Of a stretch of DNA of 64,000 bases, positions 23,101 to 33,973 are shown in pieces. The stretch comes from Eudorina sp. 2006-703-Eu-15. Its lineage: Eukaryota; Chlorophyta; Chlorophyceae; Chlamydomonadales; Volvocaceae. The DNA lies in the NCBI GenBank assembly GCA_003117195.1, contig BDSI01000018.1, positions 472,230 to 536,229 on the forward strand. The letters run 5' to 3'. The notes beneath the pieces were generated by a model that saw only the letters and a program-made list of their open reading frames with translations, searched no databases and was not told the DNA's origin. How positions within the stretch are numbered: position 1 is the first letter of the stretch; the number at the start of each line of letters is the position of its first letter. A program made the translations under genes and the position numbers.

Positions 23101-26100
23101 CGGCGGGGTTAAATTGAAAAAAGAAATAAACCCTAGAGGTTCGGTGGGGCGGGGGTTGTCCAAACGGTAAGGCCCAGGGCGTGTGGGGGAAGATCCGAGC
23201 CGCGATTGGGTTTTGAGGCGCCGGTTACCGTCGGCACGGTGTGTATGTACGGCGACCCGCACAGCACCGCGAGTGACCCCTCCGGAGCCGCCATACACAC
23301 ACCTCCGAACAAGAGGGCAAGTGCAAGCCCCGCGGCTCGAGGCGGGGACCTGAGCTACCGGCAGCTAAAGCCGATCGATGGACCCGGGTGCCTAGCCAGC
23401 ACGGGTGTCAATCGTCCTGGTGCGTCGGCTGTGGTATGGGCTCCGGTCCACCCTGCATGGGCTCCCCTCCCCTCCCCCTCCCCTCCCCCTCCCCTTCCCC
23501 CTCCCCCTCCCCCTTTCCTCACCTTGTCCACGAAGGGCTGGTCCAGGTAGTCGGGGCCGCCGATGGACAGGTTGATCACATTGACCTGACGGGGGGAGGG
23601 AGGGGTCAGGGGGCCCGAGAGGAGGGAGGGGTGCATGGGTGGACGCTGTTGCGGGGAAGGAGGGCAGAGCGACACGTCCGGACAGTGAGCGGAGCGCGGG
23701 CAGGTGGGGCGCCTGCCAGCCAGTGGGCTGGGGGCCTGGGTTGGGGGCGCGGGGTGAGGGTGAGGGAGCAGCAGGAGGAGTGGTGGCAGTGCGCCCTCCT
23801 CGCTTTCTGTGTGGCGAAGCCTACTACCTACCTACCTACCTACCTACCTACCTACCTACCTACCTACCTACCTACCTACCTACCTACCTACCTACCTACC
23901 TACCTACCTACCTACCTACCTACCTACCTGCCTTCCTGCCTGCCTACCTAAACCATACCATACAACTTTACCCGCCAATCGTTTCAATCCACCGCCCTGC
24001 TTGCAACCCGTTCCCCCTCCCTCGGCGCCCGCGTCCCCTACCTGTACGATCATTGCGTAATTGAAGGCGTCCAGGAACCAGCTGGTGTACGACACTTGGT
24101 CATCCGTGAACACCTGGCGCCAGGCAGCGCCGGGAGGGAGATGGAGGTGGGGTGGAGTGGGTAGGTCGCACCCGTGCATCAGGATGCGGGCGCCAAACAC
24201 ACACACCCACACTCACCCTTCGCTTCTTGCGGCTCAGTTATCTTTTACACACACACCCCACTGAATGGGTATATTACATACGCATACGGGCAAAGTTTTG
24301 GGCGCTACTCGGCCCCTCGCATGTCACGCACTCCTGTTCTGCCGGCCTCAGAAACACACACCCGCCTGAAGGCGTCATGGGAGGCCATCCGCCCCGGCCA
24401 GATGGCCGGCTGACACACCCCCACTTTGATGGGCGGGTCTCTTCTCTAGACACACTCACTTTGAAGGTGTACAAGTCGACGTCCGGCGCAAACCCCGGGC
24501 ACTGGCTGTCCTGTCCGCCCACCACACCTGCAGACGGCGGGGGGCAGGCGAACGGGGTGAGCAGGGCCAGGATGCGTCCCTCACGCTGTGGCGGTCGGGC
24601 TGCGGGCCGCGGGCCGCGGGCCACAAGTCCTCCGCCACCCCAGGCGCGCCACCTCGCATCATCCAAGCCACCGCTGCGCCGCTGTCGCGTGTGCGCCCCG
24701 GCCCCCTCCCCTCCGTCCGCCCGCCGCCCCAAGGCCCCCGTCTGCCCCCTGGGCGCAGCCCCCACCGCCGCCACCTGGGCGAGTGCACGTGCCCCGCCCC
24801 CTCATGCCAATCAAGACAGCGGAACCCCAGTCACCCCTCTCCCCCTGCTTCCTCGTCCCCCGCCCTCAGCTTCCTGGTACCGGCGGCCTACCCGCCACGA
24901 AGGAGCCATGTCCCAGTCCGTCACTGAGAGAGCTCTGGTGGGTCCAGTTGGTCCGCTCCCGGATGTTGCGAATGTGGGGGTGCTCCCGCCGGATGCCCGT
25001 GTCGAAGATACCCACCTGGCGGCCGGGGCGGGGGCGGGGCGGGGCGGGGGGGGGGGGCGGGGCGGGGGCGGGGCGGGGGCGGGGTGTGTGGGCGGGGGCG
25101 GGGGCGGGGGGTGGGGGCGGGGCGGGGCGGGGCGGGGGTGGGACAGGGCGGGGGCGGGGCGGGGGTGTGGGACATCGGGGGGCAGAGCAGAGCGGGGTAG
25201 GGCAGAGGAGGAAAACCGGTGCGGTGCGGTGGGGTGAGGCGGGGCCGTGTGAGGTCGGATGGATAAGTACGTCGCCGCCGGGAGCCCCACCGAGTAACCG
25301 ACAACCGACCAAGACTGGGCCCGGCCTCGGGCCCTCCGCCCACGGCCTCCGGCAGTCAGTGCAACCACCCACCCACCCCCCCACCCACCTTCAAGCCTTC
25401 ACCTCTGATGGGCACTCCGGGTCCCCACATCCCCGGTGCGACCGATGACCGGTTGCTGCCCCGACCTGACGCTCCGGGTCCCCACTCCACTGCCAGGTGG
25501 GGGGGGGCCCGTCCGGAGCATCCCCCCCACCCGCCTCCCACCTCCCCTCCCAGCCCTCCCCTCCCAGCCCACCCCTCCCAGCCCTCCCCTCCCAGCCCTC
25601 CCCTCCCAGCCCTCCCCTCCCAGCCCTCCCCTCCCAGCCCTCCCCTCCCAGCCCTCCCCTCCCAGCCCACCCCTCCCAGCCCACCCCTCCCAGCCCTCCC
25701 CTCCCAGCCCACCCCTCCCAGCCCACCCCTCCCAGCCCACCCCTCCCAGCCCACCCCTCCCAGCCCTCCCCTCCCAGCCCACCCCTCCCAGCCCACCCCT
25801 CCCAGCCCTCCCCTCCCAGCCCTCCCCTCCCAGCCCTCCCCTCCCAGCCCACCCCTCCCAGCCCTCCCTTCCCAGCCCTCCCCTCCCAGCCCTCCCTCCC
25901 AGCCCACCCCTCCCAGCCCACCCCTCCCAGCCCACCCCCCTGGCCGCACCTTGACGCCCTTCCCCGTGTACCCCATCTTCCACAGCTTGTCCGCCTGCAG
26001 CATCACCGGCACCGTGCCGCCGCCGGCACTCAGCTGCATCCGCCGCCGCCGCCGCTCCGGGTCCTCCTCGCCCCCGCCGCCATCACCCCCCAGCTGACCC

Positions 26101-28088
26101 TGACCCAGGCCCAGGCCCAGGCCCAGGCTGCGACCCGTATGAGGTACGGCCCCACTCGACCCGTCCCGCGACCCCGCCGCCGCCGCCGCCGAGGATAAGG
26201 CCCTTCTGATCGCTGCGCCGGCCCTGGCCCCGGGCCCGGTGCCAGCGCCGCCGGGAGCCGATGCTGCCGCTGCGGCGGCTGTGGCACCGACGTCTCCAAG
26301 GAGCTCGGGCCTCTGGTTGCGGCTTCCGTCTGCCCCGTCGGCCTTGGGGGCTGCTGCTGCCGTCGCCGCGTCAGCGTCCGCGTCCCCCTCGGTCCCCGCG
26401 AAGTGATCCCTGTGGTGGCGTCTCCGACGGTGCAGCGGGTGGTATCCGTCATGCTGCTGCTGCTGGTGTTGGTGTTGGTGGTGCTTATGGATGTGATTCA
26501 GATAGTGGTGCGGGTGGGGATGCCGCTGGCGGTCGTGGGCGCCGTGCTCGTGTTTATGGCCGTGCTTGTGGCCACTGACCCCTGGGTCGGTGGCTGTGGC
26601 GGCGGCGGCGGCCGCGGACGCGGCCGCAGCGGCGCCCTGCGGCTGTTCTCCCTCCGCCGCCGCCGCCGCTTGCGCGACCCGACGTCGCGAGCCCATCAGC
26701 CCGCCGCCGCCGCCGCTGCTGCCACCCGCCGCCCGCTCTCCTTCCTCCTCCCCTTCCTCCGCCGCCAACAGCTCCAGCTCCTGCCCAGGTCGGCGCTGCG
26801 ACCCCCTCCCCCTCCCCGACCCCGACTGCGACCCCGGGCCATCATCACCAACATCTGCGGTCGGATCCGGAACCGGATCCGCCTCCAGCCCCACCTCCGC
26901 GCCCATGCGGCCCGCCACCGCCGCTGCCGCCGCCGCCGCCGCGCCCCCCTGGTAGGGGTCCATCCCCTCGCCGCCCCAGGCCCACCTGGCGTCCGCCTCC
27001 CGCAGCCCCTCCGGGTCGTCATCGCCGTCCAGGTGCTCACGCGAGAACCGCGTTACCATACGCCCAGGCTGCCGCGACGACACGGAGAAGATCACCTCGT
27101 CGGGGCCGTCGCCGCCGCCGCCGTCGTTGCCCGCGGCATCGGCGGCGGCGCCGCCGCCGCCGTCGGCGGCGTCTGCGGCTCCTCCGCCGCCGCCGCCGCT
27201 GAGGTCCAGCACCACATCCCGCAAGCGGGGTTCCGTCGCCCAGGAGAGCTTCCCCAGGTAGCGCCGGTCGAGGTGCACGTCGCGCACGCCCCCGGCGGCG
27301 GCGGCGGCCGCATCCTCCAGGCGCTGCCGTACATCTACGGCGGCGGCCGGCGCCGTGGCGAGCAGCCCGAAGTCGGTGGGAAAGGCCGCCGCGGGGTTGG
27401 GGCGCGACAGCCAGGACCAGGACTCGGGTCCCTCCGGGCCCAGCACGCGGCGCAGCAGAGCGCGGTGGTCGGCCGCTGCGGCGTAGTGGTCGAATCGGAC
27501 AATCAGGCGCCCGTCGGCGTCCGCATCCATCGCTTTCCGGTGGCCGTCGGCCGCTGCGGCATCTATGCTGGACCCCCCGTCGCCGGCGTCGGCATAGGGG
27601 CAGGTGCTGCCGGGGGGATCGGGATGCGGTGCCGAGCAGCCGGCAGGGGTGGTGGGTGCAGAGGCGGCCCGTCCTGCGGCGGCCCCTTCGCTGCCCGACC
27701 CGACGGCGGTTGGTTGTTGCGGCTGGTGAGACGGCCGCTGGTTGGCACCATCCCCTGAAGTGATCTGCTCGCTGTTGCGGGATTTGGGTTTGCTGCTGCC
27801 GTTGCCGCTGCTGCTGACGCTGCTGCTGGGACCGCAGGTGTCACGCCCAAAGACCTTGCTGTAGAAGAGTGCGTACGCGCCAATGCCGCACAAGCACTGC
27901 TCGTCGGCGTCGAGCTGGTGTTGTCGGAAGGGAAGGGCTGCATCTGTAACGTCGCTGTTTGCTCGCCAAGCCCCGCAAACACCCGACATCGCCAGTGCAA
28001 AGCCCGCGAACAGAAGAATTAGCGACCTGCTTGGGGTTAAAACACGCAGGCTCTCGCCAGCTGGTCCAGATCGAACGTCTTGCTCCAT
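14478..28088 (-). CDS. S1P: Site-1 protease (S1P/SKI-1, subtilase) with a membrane anchor
   Basis: S1P cleaves membrane-bound precursors in the Golgi/ER lumen, the first step in releasing membrane-tethered transcription factors. Eighteen exons, all phase-consistent: 25950-28088, 24892-25015, 24460-24527, 24042-24113, 23523-23585, 22905-23059, 22195-22310, 21513-21670, 20915-20959, 20674-20767, 19818-20091, 19224-19513, 18690-18799, 17567-17708, 16591-16658, 15955-16272, 15153-15323, 14478-14921. About 1,616 residues. In order: hydrophobic signal near residues 20-40; prodomain (contains [17 protein letters not shown]); a long low-complexity insert with a His-rich run near 505-563; catalytic domain with Asp718 (FDTG), His749 ([10 protein letters not shown]), Asn839 (IGNDGP) and Ser915 (GTSVASP); the S1P-specific C-terminal region ([32 protein letters not shown]); and a membrane helix near 1547-1569 with a short tail. 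The catalytic machinery is intact. The weakest junction is the TAG acceptor of exon 15955-16272. Animal and plant S1P are about 1,050 residues; the excess is mostly in exon 1. Confidence 0.93.
15377..15620. repeat. 20-bp minisatellite in S1P intron 16
   Basis: About 12 units of GCCCGCATGCTCACGGGTCG, with C/T or A/G variants between units and a GCATGC palindrome in each. The units abut directly with no spacers, so this is a tandem repeat and not a CRISPR array. Confidence 0.95.
17070..17135. repeat. CAC/AAC trinucleotide repeat in S1P intron 14
   Basis: A run of CAC triplets passes into a short AAC run. Confidence 0.9.
17310..17566. repeat. 12-bp-type minisatellite in S1P intron 14
   Basis: Degenerate units around CCGCCACCCACC and CCGCCACCCTCC run directly up to the donor of exon 17567-17708. 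On the transcribed (minus) sense the array is GGGTGG-rich. Confidence 0.9.
18163..18652. repeat. 17-bp minisatellite in S1P intron 13
   Basis: Roughly 28 units of CCTCCACCGCCCCACAG, ending about 40 bp from the donor of exon 18690-18799. Because 17 is not a multiple of 3, all three frames stay open and give spurious Pro/His/Ser-rich or Gly/Trp-rich ORFs. Confidence 0.95.
20330..20520. repeat. 10-bp minisatellite in S1P intron 10
   Basis: Units of GAGGTGGGGT with GGGGT variants. Confidence 0.95.
20588..20607. repeat. Short dispersed intronic motif
   Basis: CTACCAATTTCCTATACCC here recurs in inverted orientation at about 626-644. Both copies are in introns (S1P intron 10 and an intron of the left-edge gene). 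Confidence 0.6.
23107..23133. repeat. Short AT-rich dispersed motif, copy 2
   Basis: In S1P intron 5; matches 454-480 at 25 of 27 bases. Confidence 0.6.
23821..23932. repeat. CTAC tetranucleotide microsatellite in S1P intron 4
   Basis: About 27 uninterrupted CTAC units, followed by CTGC/CTTC variants. Confidence 0.98.
25020..25160. repeat. GGGGC-rich simple repeat in S1P intron 1
   Basis: Irregular GGGGC/GGGGGC runs starting right at the acceptor of exon 24892-25015. On the coding strand this is a C-rich tract next to the splice site. Confidence 0.9.
25538..25937. repeat. 14-bp minisatellite in S1P intron 1
   Basis: About 28 units of TCCCAGCCCWCCCC, where W is A or T. On the transcribed sense it is GGGG-AGGG-CTGGG-rich, so the pre-mRNA could form G-quadruplexes. 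Confidence 0.95.
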
Positions 28089-31000
28089 ACTGTCCAGCCC
28101 AGGTCCTACTACGCGCCGCTAAGGGCGCGATGTCAACTTGGTGGCATTACGAACTGTCGTTGAAGTTGAGAGCCCAGTTCAAGGTAGGACAAACCAGACA
28201 CAGAATAATTAGCTTAAAAATTTGATCGTTCGTCCGTCCTCTATGGCCCTACTCGTCAACTGAACTTTGGACGCGCAACGTTCCAGGTGCTAACAATCGC
28301 ATTTCATGCTGTAAATCCTCAGTACGGTGCTCTTTTTTCCTTCACTTGTTTTCGTTCGAGCAGTTCATCTTGAGGGTTGCCGAGTTGAATTTGATCGACC
28401 TATGGGACGGTTCAATGACACACGGTTGGGGCCCAGAAAATTTTGGACATGCAAGGACAAAGGAATGCAAAATATTCAAGCCAATTGGTCTCTCAAAGAT
28501 ATGTCCAAACTCGCACGGAGGTTGGGGGTTGATCACCCTGCGGTTCCGGCGCCATCGCGCCAAAGCCGGCAATGCGGCAAAGGTGCCATACGTCTGCAAC
28601 CGAAGTACGCTAGAAGCTTCCACCATGTGTTATTATTTATAGCTTTCAGAGACATGGGCTCGCATGCAGGGGTCTAGACGCAAAGTCAGTTATCTTGCAC
28701 CCTCTCGTTCGAGCGTTCGGAGGCTAGACCCCACGGATTCAGGAGAATCTTAGCGCAGATGTCCTAAAACTCAATGTTCTCCACAGAATACTTGCTGAGT
28801 TGCCATTTAACGGGCTTGCACTTTCGGGGCCCGTGGGTCAATGCTTTGCGCCATCACGCGTAAACCAGGATCCACGGCTGCTTCATCGCAGCCAAAAGCA
28901 TAAATATTGGATATTGTCCCCAGAACAAGTAATGGACACCAAGAACAAATAATGGACACCATGTACCTTGCGCGCTGCGAAGGAAGGACACCATGTACCT
29001 TGCGCGCTGTGAAGGAATGCGCGAACCGGTGTTCGTCGGCGCTAGTTCTTCTGGCGGAGACGTCAAGGTGAGAGCAGGCGCGCTTTGGTGGACATCCAAG
29101 CATGACAATAGGATACTCAACAACGCATTGCCTGTCTCGAAACTGCCCGCATGACCGCTGCTGAGCCGGTGAAGATGACGCGGCGGGGTTTTCTTGGACG
29201 TGGCACGTCCTTGGCGCCCCAACCTCCTGTACCGGGGGCCCTCGCTTCTGCCACGAGGATTTCGATTGTCAACAGTGATGGCAGCCACGCGCTTTCAGGA
29301 ACCGTGGAGCAGCAGCACGATGCTCCTGGCCGCACTGTGGAGACGGAGGCCGCTGCGCTGGGGGGATGGGGCGCGCAGCGGTCACGACACTGGCGGCGAC
29401 CCGAAGGAAGAGGAACACCAGGGGGCGGTGAAGAAGAAGCGCGGGTCAGTTCTTGAAACGGGAGGGAAATGGACTTGGGGTTTCTCGATGTTTGGGACCG
29501 GGGTAGGGCGCCCTTTCTTTGCTTCTGTTGAAGGTGCCGATGCCTACTTGTCAGTTGAAACGGTGTTCGCATGCGGCTGTTGTGTCCTCATAATTTACTA
29601 GAGCTGAGTGCTAGGGTGTTCTTGACGAGCATCTTCCGATTCCGACTGCAACTCTGGCTTCCTGACCTGCGAGGGATAGGCGCCCGGCAGGCAAACGGCG
29701 GCGAGGTAAGCCGCTAGGCGATGCAGGTCTGCGTCAAGTCTGCGTCTGCGCCGATCACCAGGGCGCTCGCTACCAGCCCAAGGCGCACAGAGATGGCAGG
29801 CGGAATCTGAGGGCCTGGAGCACGCGCGGCGTGGCGTACGTACATTTGGACAACGGCCCATTCCCGTTAGAGAAAGCGGTACTCAGCCGCCACCCCAACT
29901 GCGTCTGTCCACCCTGCCACGCCAGGATCCGCCGCAGTCTACACGCCGCTGGTCTGCAGGCACAACACGAGCAGCCGCCAGATCCGATGCCCATACAGCG
30001 CACGCTGCAAAGCGGCAACTGATCAGCAGGTTAGGTGGTGCATTCTGATATGCAGGCGCAAGGGCTGTGACTCCTGCCATGCCTGCTGCTGCTGCGACAG
30101 CGGGGCAGGACGTGTTTGGGGAGCAGTGGTCTTGCACGTACGCTAAGGCCAACCTCGGTAACCCACCGGGGACGAGAGCGTCCACGCGTCAGCTGCAGGC
30201 TGCGCATCAGCGGGGGGCATTGGGCGGCGGATGCGCACTTCAGCTGCCGGGCGGACCTGTCCAGCTCGATGCCGCAGTGGTCACGGGCCCAGGCGGGATC
30301 AAGGACGACCTCTTTGCACCTTTCTGATACGGACCGGTGCTTGCACAGCACCCGCTTCTGTGTAGCTGTCACCCGTGACTGTCTGGCGTGGGTGGGTGAG
30401 GCTGACCGGCCAATCGTGGCGACTTTGGATTTTCGAGGTGGATTCGGCGGGGCTTGGGACCGCTGCCATGGGCCCTTACACAGTGAAAGGGCAACAGCCA
30501 AGCCTAACGCTGGACGCGCAGCCCAGCACCCAACCCCGTAACGTACCGACGACGGGGCCCCGCACGACCTACGGGGGGGGGCGCCGCGCGACCGATCGAC
30601 ACACACATGCGATGCGCCATGCACACCAGGCGTTGAAACTGCAGTTTCTTCAGGTATTAGGGCGACGCTCCTGCGGGACCTTACAAGCACTGGACAAATG
30701 CGTCACAAGCACGTTGGAGTTTCGCAGGATGCGGCGGCACGATGTTTCGTGGCATGTTTCAGTGAAGTATTTGACGGCGTACATGTGACTGTGACAGCGC
30801 TGTACATTTCGTACCGTAGTACACTAGTACTACGGACCAGACATGCACTTAACGGAATTGCACGCGCTGTGCCAGCTTGCCGCTCGCGCGTGTTCGAAGC
30901 CTGCTGCGATTTCCCAATAGCGGCCATTGGTCGGGCGTCATATGGGTGCTGTTTGGCGCGGTGACACCAGCAAGGTTACCAAGGTGCGTGTGTGTCCATC

Positions 31001-33973
31001 CAATATACCGGTATATGCGTGTAGTAGGTGTCGTACAATGGTCGGCCCTACACCTCAAATACGGTGCGAAGCACTGTCCCAGCATCTCGAGAAGCCTTTG
31101 CCAGCTCTCACCTACGTACTACAATGTGCGTGACGCGTCAGCATCCGATTGACGACCTGCTCGGTGTACCTGCGGTAGGCTGGTGGGTCAGAGAGGGTGA
31201 CAGAAGGGTTTGGCAGTGTGTTGTGGGTTGTGTAGGTGAGAGTTGGGTGCAGGCATGTTGGCAGGAATGGGACGACGTAGGAGGGCAGCGTGAGGTCCAC
31301 AGCAGTGCAGGTAAGCAGATGGTGTAGCTAGTGTACAGACGGGGACTACAAGAGCATACTGGCATAAAAAACGTCGGTGTGGACGCGGGCAGGGACATGT
31401 ATGCGGTGAAGAACAGGCAACAGAGAAAGGAACGCGCGCGCACGGAGGTGAGTTGGCCCGCACCTGTGCAGCGGGGTGGGTGGGCAGTAACCGGTGATTC
31501 CTTGCTGCCGGCGGTCGTGCAGCTCTGCAGCGGCTTGGGGCCCTTGCTTGGATGTTGGCAAGCCGGGAAGCCTGAGGTTGGGCTGCAGAATGTATGTAGC
31601 GCTAGGAGGCGCTAGGCGGGCGTCAGTGGCACACGGAGCAGTTCCGCTGGCGGTATGTGTAGGGTTCCTGACGAGGGTATAATGGTGGCTGCTGCAGTAC
31701 GACGTCCAGAGCGACAGGCTGGTACAAGAATGGCAGTAGTGGGCGGGCGTTAGGCGTTGTTGTAGTGAGCACCGTGGTACTCACAGTAGTTAGTGAGTGA
31801 CTTGGCAGCGGAGTAATAAACCTGATATTAGGTAAAGGTGCGAGCTCGCCTCGAGGCGGGTATGACCACGCACGTCACCAGTAAGATTAGCACGCGGCGC
31901 TACATTACTCGCTCTGACAGGCTGTGACTACTAGACAGCAGCAGCCGCACCGAATCGGTGACCATTGATCGTAGCCTTACTTGCGGGATTTCAGTTGACC
32001 TTCTTTGATAGGACAGGCCGATTGACGCGACCGTTCAAATACGCGGCTGCCACACTTGTGAAGCTGACAACCTGTCAAGTTGCTTAGTGCCGCGCACGTT
32101 GGAGCAGCCGATTAGTATCCATCGAGATACAACACTTATTAGTCATCATTTCGATTACAATCGGGGTTCGACAATTCTCAGGTCAAAGCAGTTGTAGAGC
32201 ATGAGCTCGCCATAAGTCGGAACAACGGCGACAGTGTTATTAGGAAGCCGCCTGACGTCGGACACCTTCGGACAGGTTGGCCAGCTGCTGTACGACCCAT
32301 TTCGGGAAAGAAGTCTGCAGTTACAAAGCTTGATTGCAAGTGTAGGCGTGTGTAGGCAGCGCGCAGTAGTACAATGCGCAGGTTGTTCGGTCAGGTGCGG
32401 TAAGGAAGGGATGAGGGAAGACGCAGGAGGGGGACCTGGCTGGGTTGTTATTGCGCGCGGTAGTGTAACACGAGGCTGAAATCGACCCCCTCGGAAACGC
32501 CACCTGATCTACAACCTAACAGAATGCAAGCCTGAATGCCTCAAATGCTGCTGACCTTGCTGGATCTGCCGTTGCGGGACCCGGTTGCGGCCCCCCAATT
32601 ACACCTCATGAAACGTGCGTGGCGTATCTTACCGCCACTGCGCGAAGCTGCCAGTGCATAGAAGTAGGGCGGCGCGCAGCCGCAGCTCCCCCCAAGCACT
32701 CATCACTGCCCCGGCAGCACGCACTGACCCACCAGCTTTGACAGGACAACGGTCTGAGTTCGAACATGGAAAAAGCGCATCAAGGCACAACCCACCAACG
32801 CCCGCCCTTGCCAGTGACCTTCTCGAACCCAGCTCGACCCAAAGAACGGCAGGCATCGGTGACGTCGCCAGGTGACAACCTCCTCATCGGCTGCCCTGGC
32901 CACGGGGCAAGCAATCACACGCCCTTCGCCCCTGCCTCCGGCCTTCGCGACCAGCAGCAGCACCAACACAGCGCGCTTCGCCACGCTCGCTGCGCAAAAA
33001 AGGCTGGACCACACCTTGCGGCTCTACTCCAACAGAAATGGCGATGTATAGGAAGGCGCTGGGACAGTAGCAGCTGATAAGAAGTAAGCAGCCAAGACGA
33101 CCACCAAGAGGGCCGCCGCGGCGCTTAGTCCAACCTGCATGCCCGATAGCAGCGGGGCCGCCGCCGCCGCCTCCCTGGGTCTTGCCGCATCGCCAATTTA
33201 AATGCGCGCAGTGCAGGGTCCAGGAGCCCGCGTCGTGCAGCGGCACGGGGGACAACACGCCTCATCTACATCCTTCCGCCGCGCCTTCTGGTTCCGCCCC
33301 TTTCTCCTCCTCCCATGTATGTCCGAGGCGTCCTTGCCATTCCTCCTATCCTTCCAACACCCACACACCCACCCACACCCGCCCACACACATTGCTCGAG
33401 CGGATTCCTCGCCAAAAACAAATGAACACACATGCGCGCGATAAGACGTGCGACGAAGTGCGCTGCACTCGCACGTCAATGAATGTCCTGCAGTCCTGAG
33501 GGGCAGTCCCCGCCCTGGGCGTCCCCTCATAGTTCCGATCCAGCCCCTGACTCATCGACCCTAGCCGGTCACCGCGCCCGGTTCCAACCGGCCGAAGCTA
33601 GCGATCCCCTATCCTCTGCCCCCAGCATGGTGCATCCCAAAGATACCCACGGCAGCCGCCACGACCCCAGCAGTACCCTACGTCCCGCAACGCGCGCCCG
33701 GCACCCCTTGTACCGTGTCCTCAGCACGGATACGCGTCCTGCCCCATATCTCCCCACACGGCCCTGTTGTGACTTGCCGTCAGCGGGGCCCTCAGCGAGC
33801 GCCGACCCAACCATGTCCAGCTTGTAACTCCCTTCATCTTTGACTCTGAAGGAAAACACCACCCTGTGGCGATGTGCCCATGACCCAGGCTTGTCGACCC
33901 TGCCCCTAAAAGTCAAAAACCGCTGGCAATGCCCCCCTGCTGTTCCCCCAGCCGCCGCAACCTCGGCGGCCGC
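28089..33973. other. 5.9-kb intergenic region, no convincing gene
   Basis: Divergent 5' flank of S1P on the left, 3' flank of the NicO-like gene on the right. GC is lower at 28150-28840 and 31680-32230. Open frames at 29150-29600 and 30030-30690 have mixed codon use and no family signature. At 28950-29015 a unit holding GGACACCATGTACCTTGCGC occurs twice in tandem. On the minus strand at about 33020-33170 a short frame reads MQVGLSAAAALLVVVLAAYF, a possible membrane helix and perhaps a terminal exon, but I cannot assign it to a gene. Confidence 0.4.

Noticed and set aside
25391..26198. Long Pro-rich (plus) and Gly/Glu/Trp-rich (minus) ORFs
   Set aside because: Products of the 14-bp minisatellite in S1P intron 1. 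The S1P frame continues into it only past a clear GTGCGG donor.
26403..27758. 451-codon plus-strand ORF
   Set aside because: Antisense shadow of S1P exon 1 in GC-rich low-complexity sequence.
30031..30690. 219-codon minus-strand ORF as a gene
   Set aside because: Mixed codon use, Arg/Ser/Cys-rich composition, no domain, and an overlapping open frame on the other strand.
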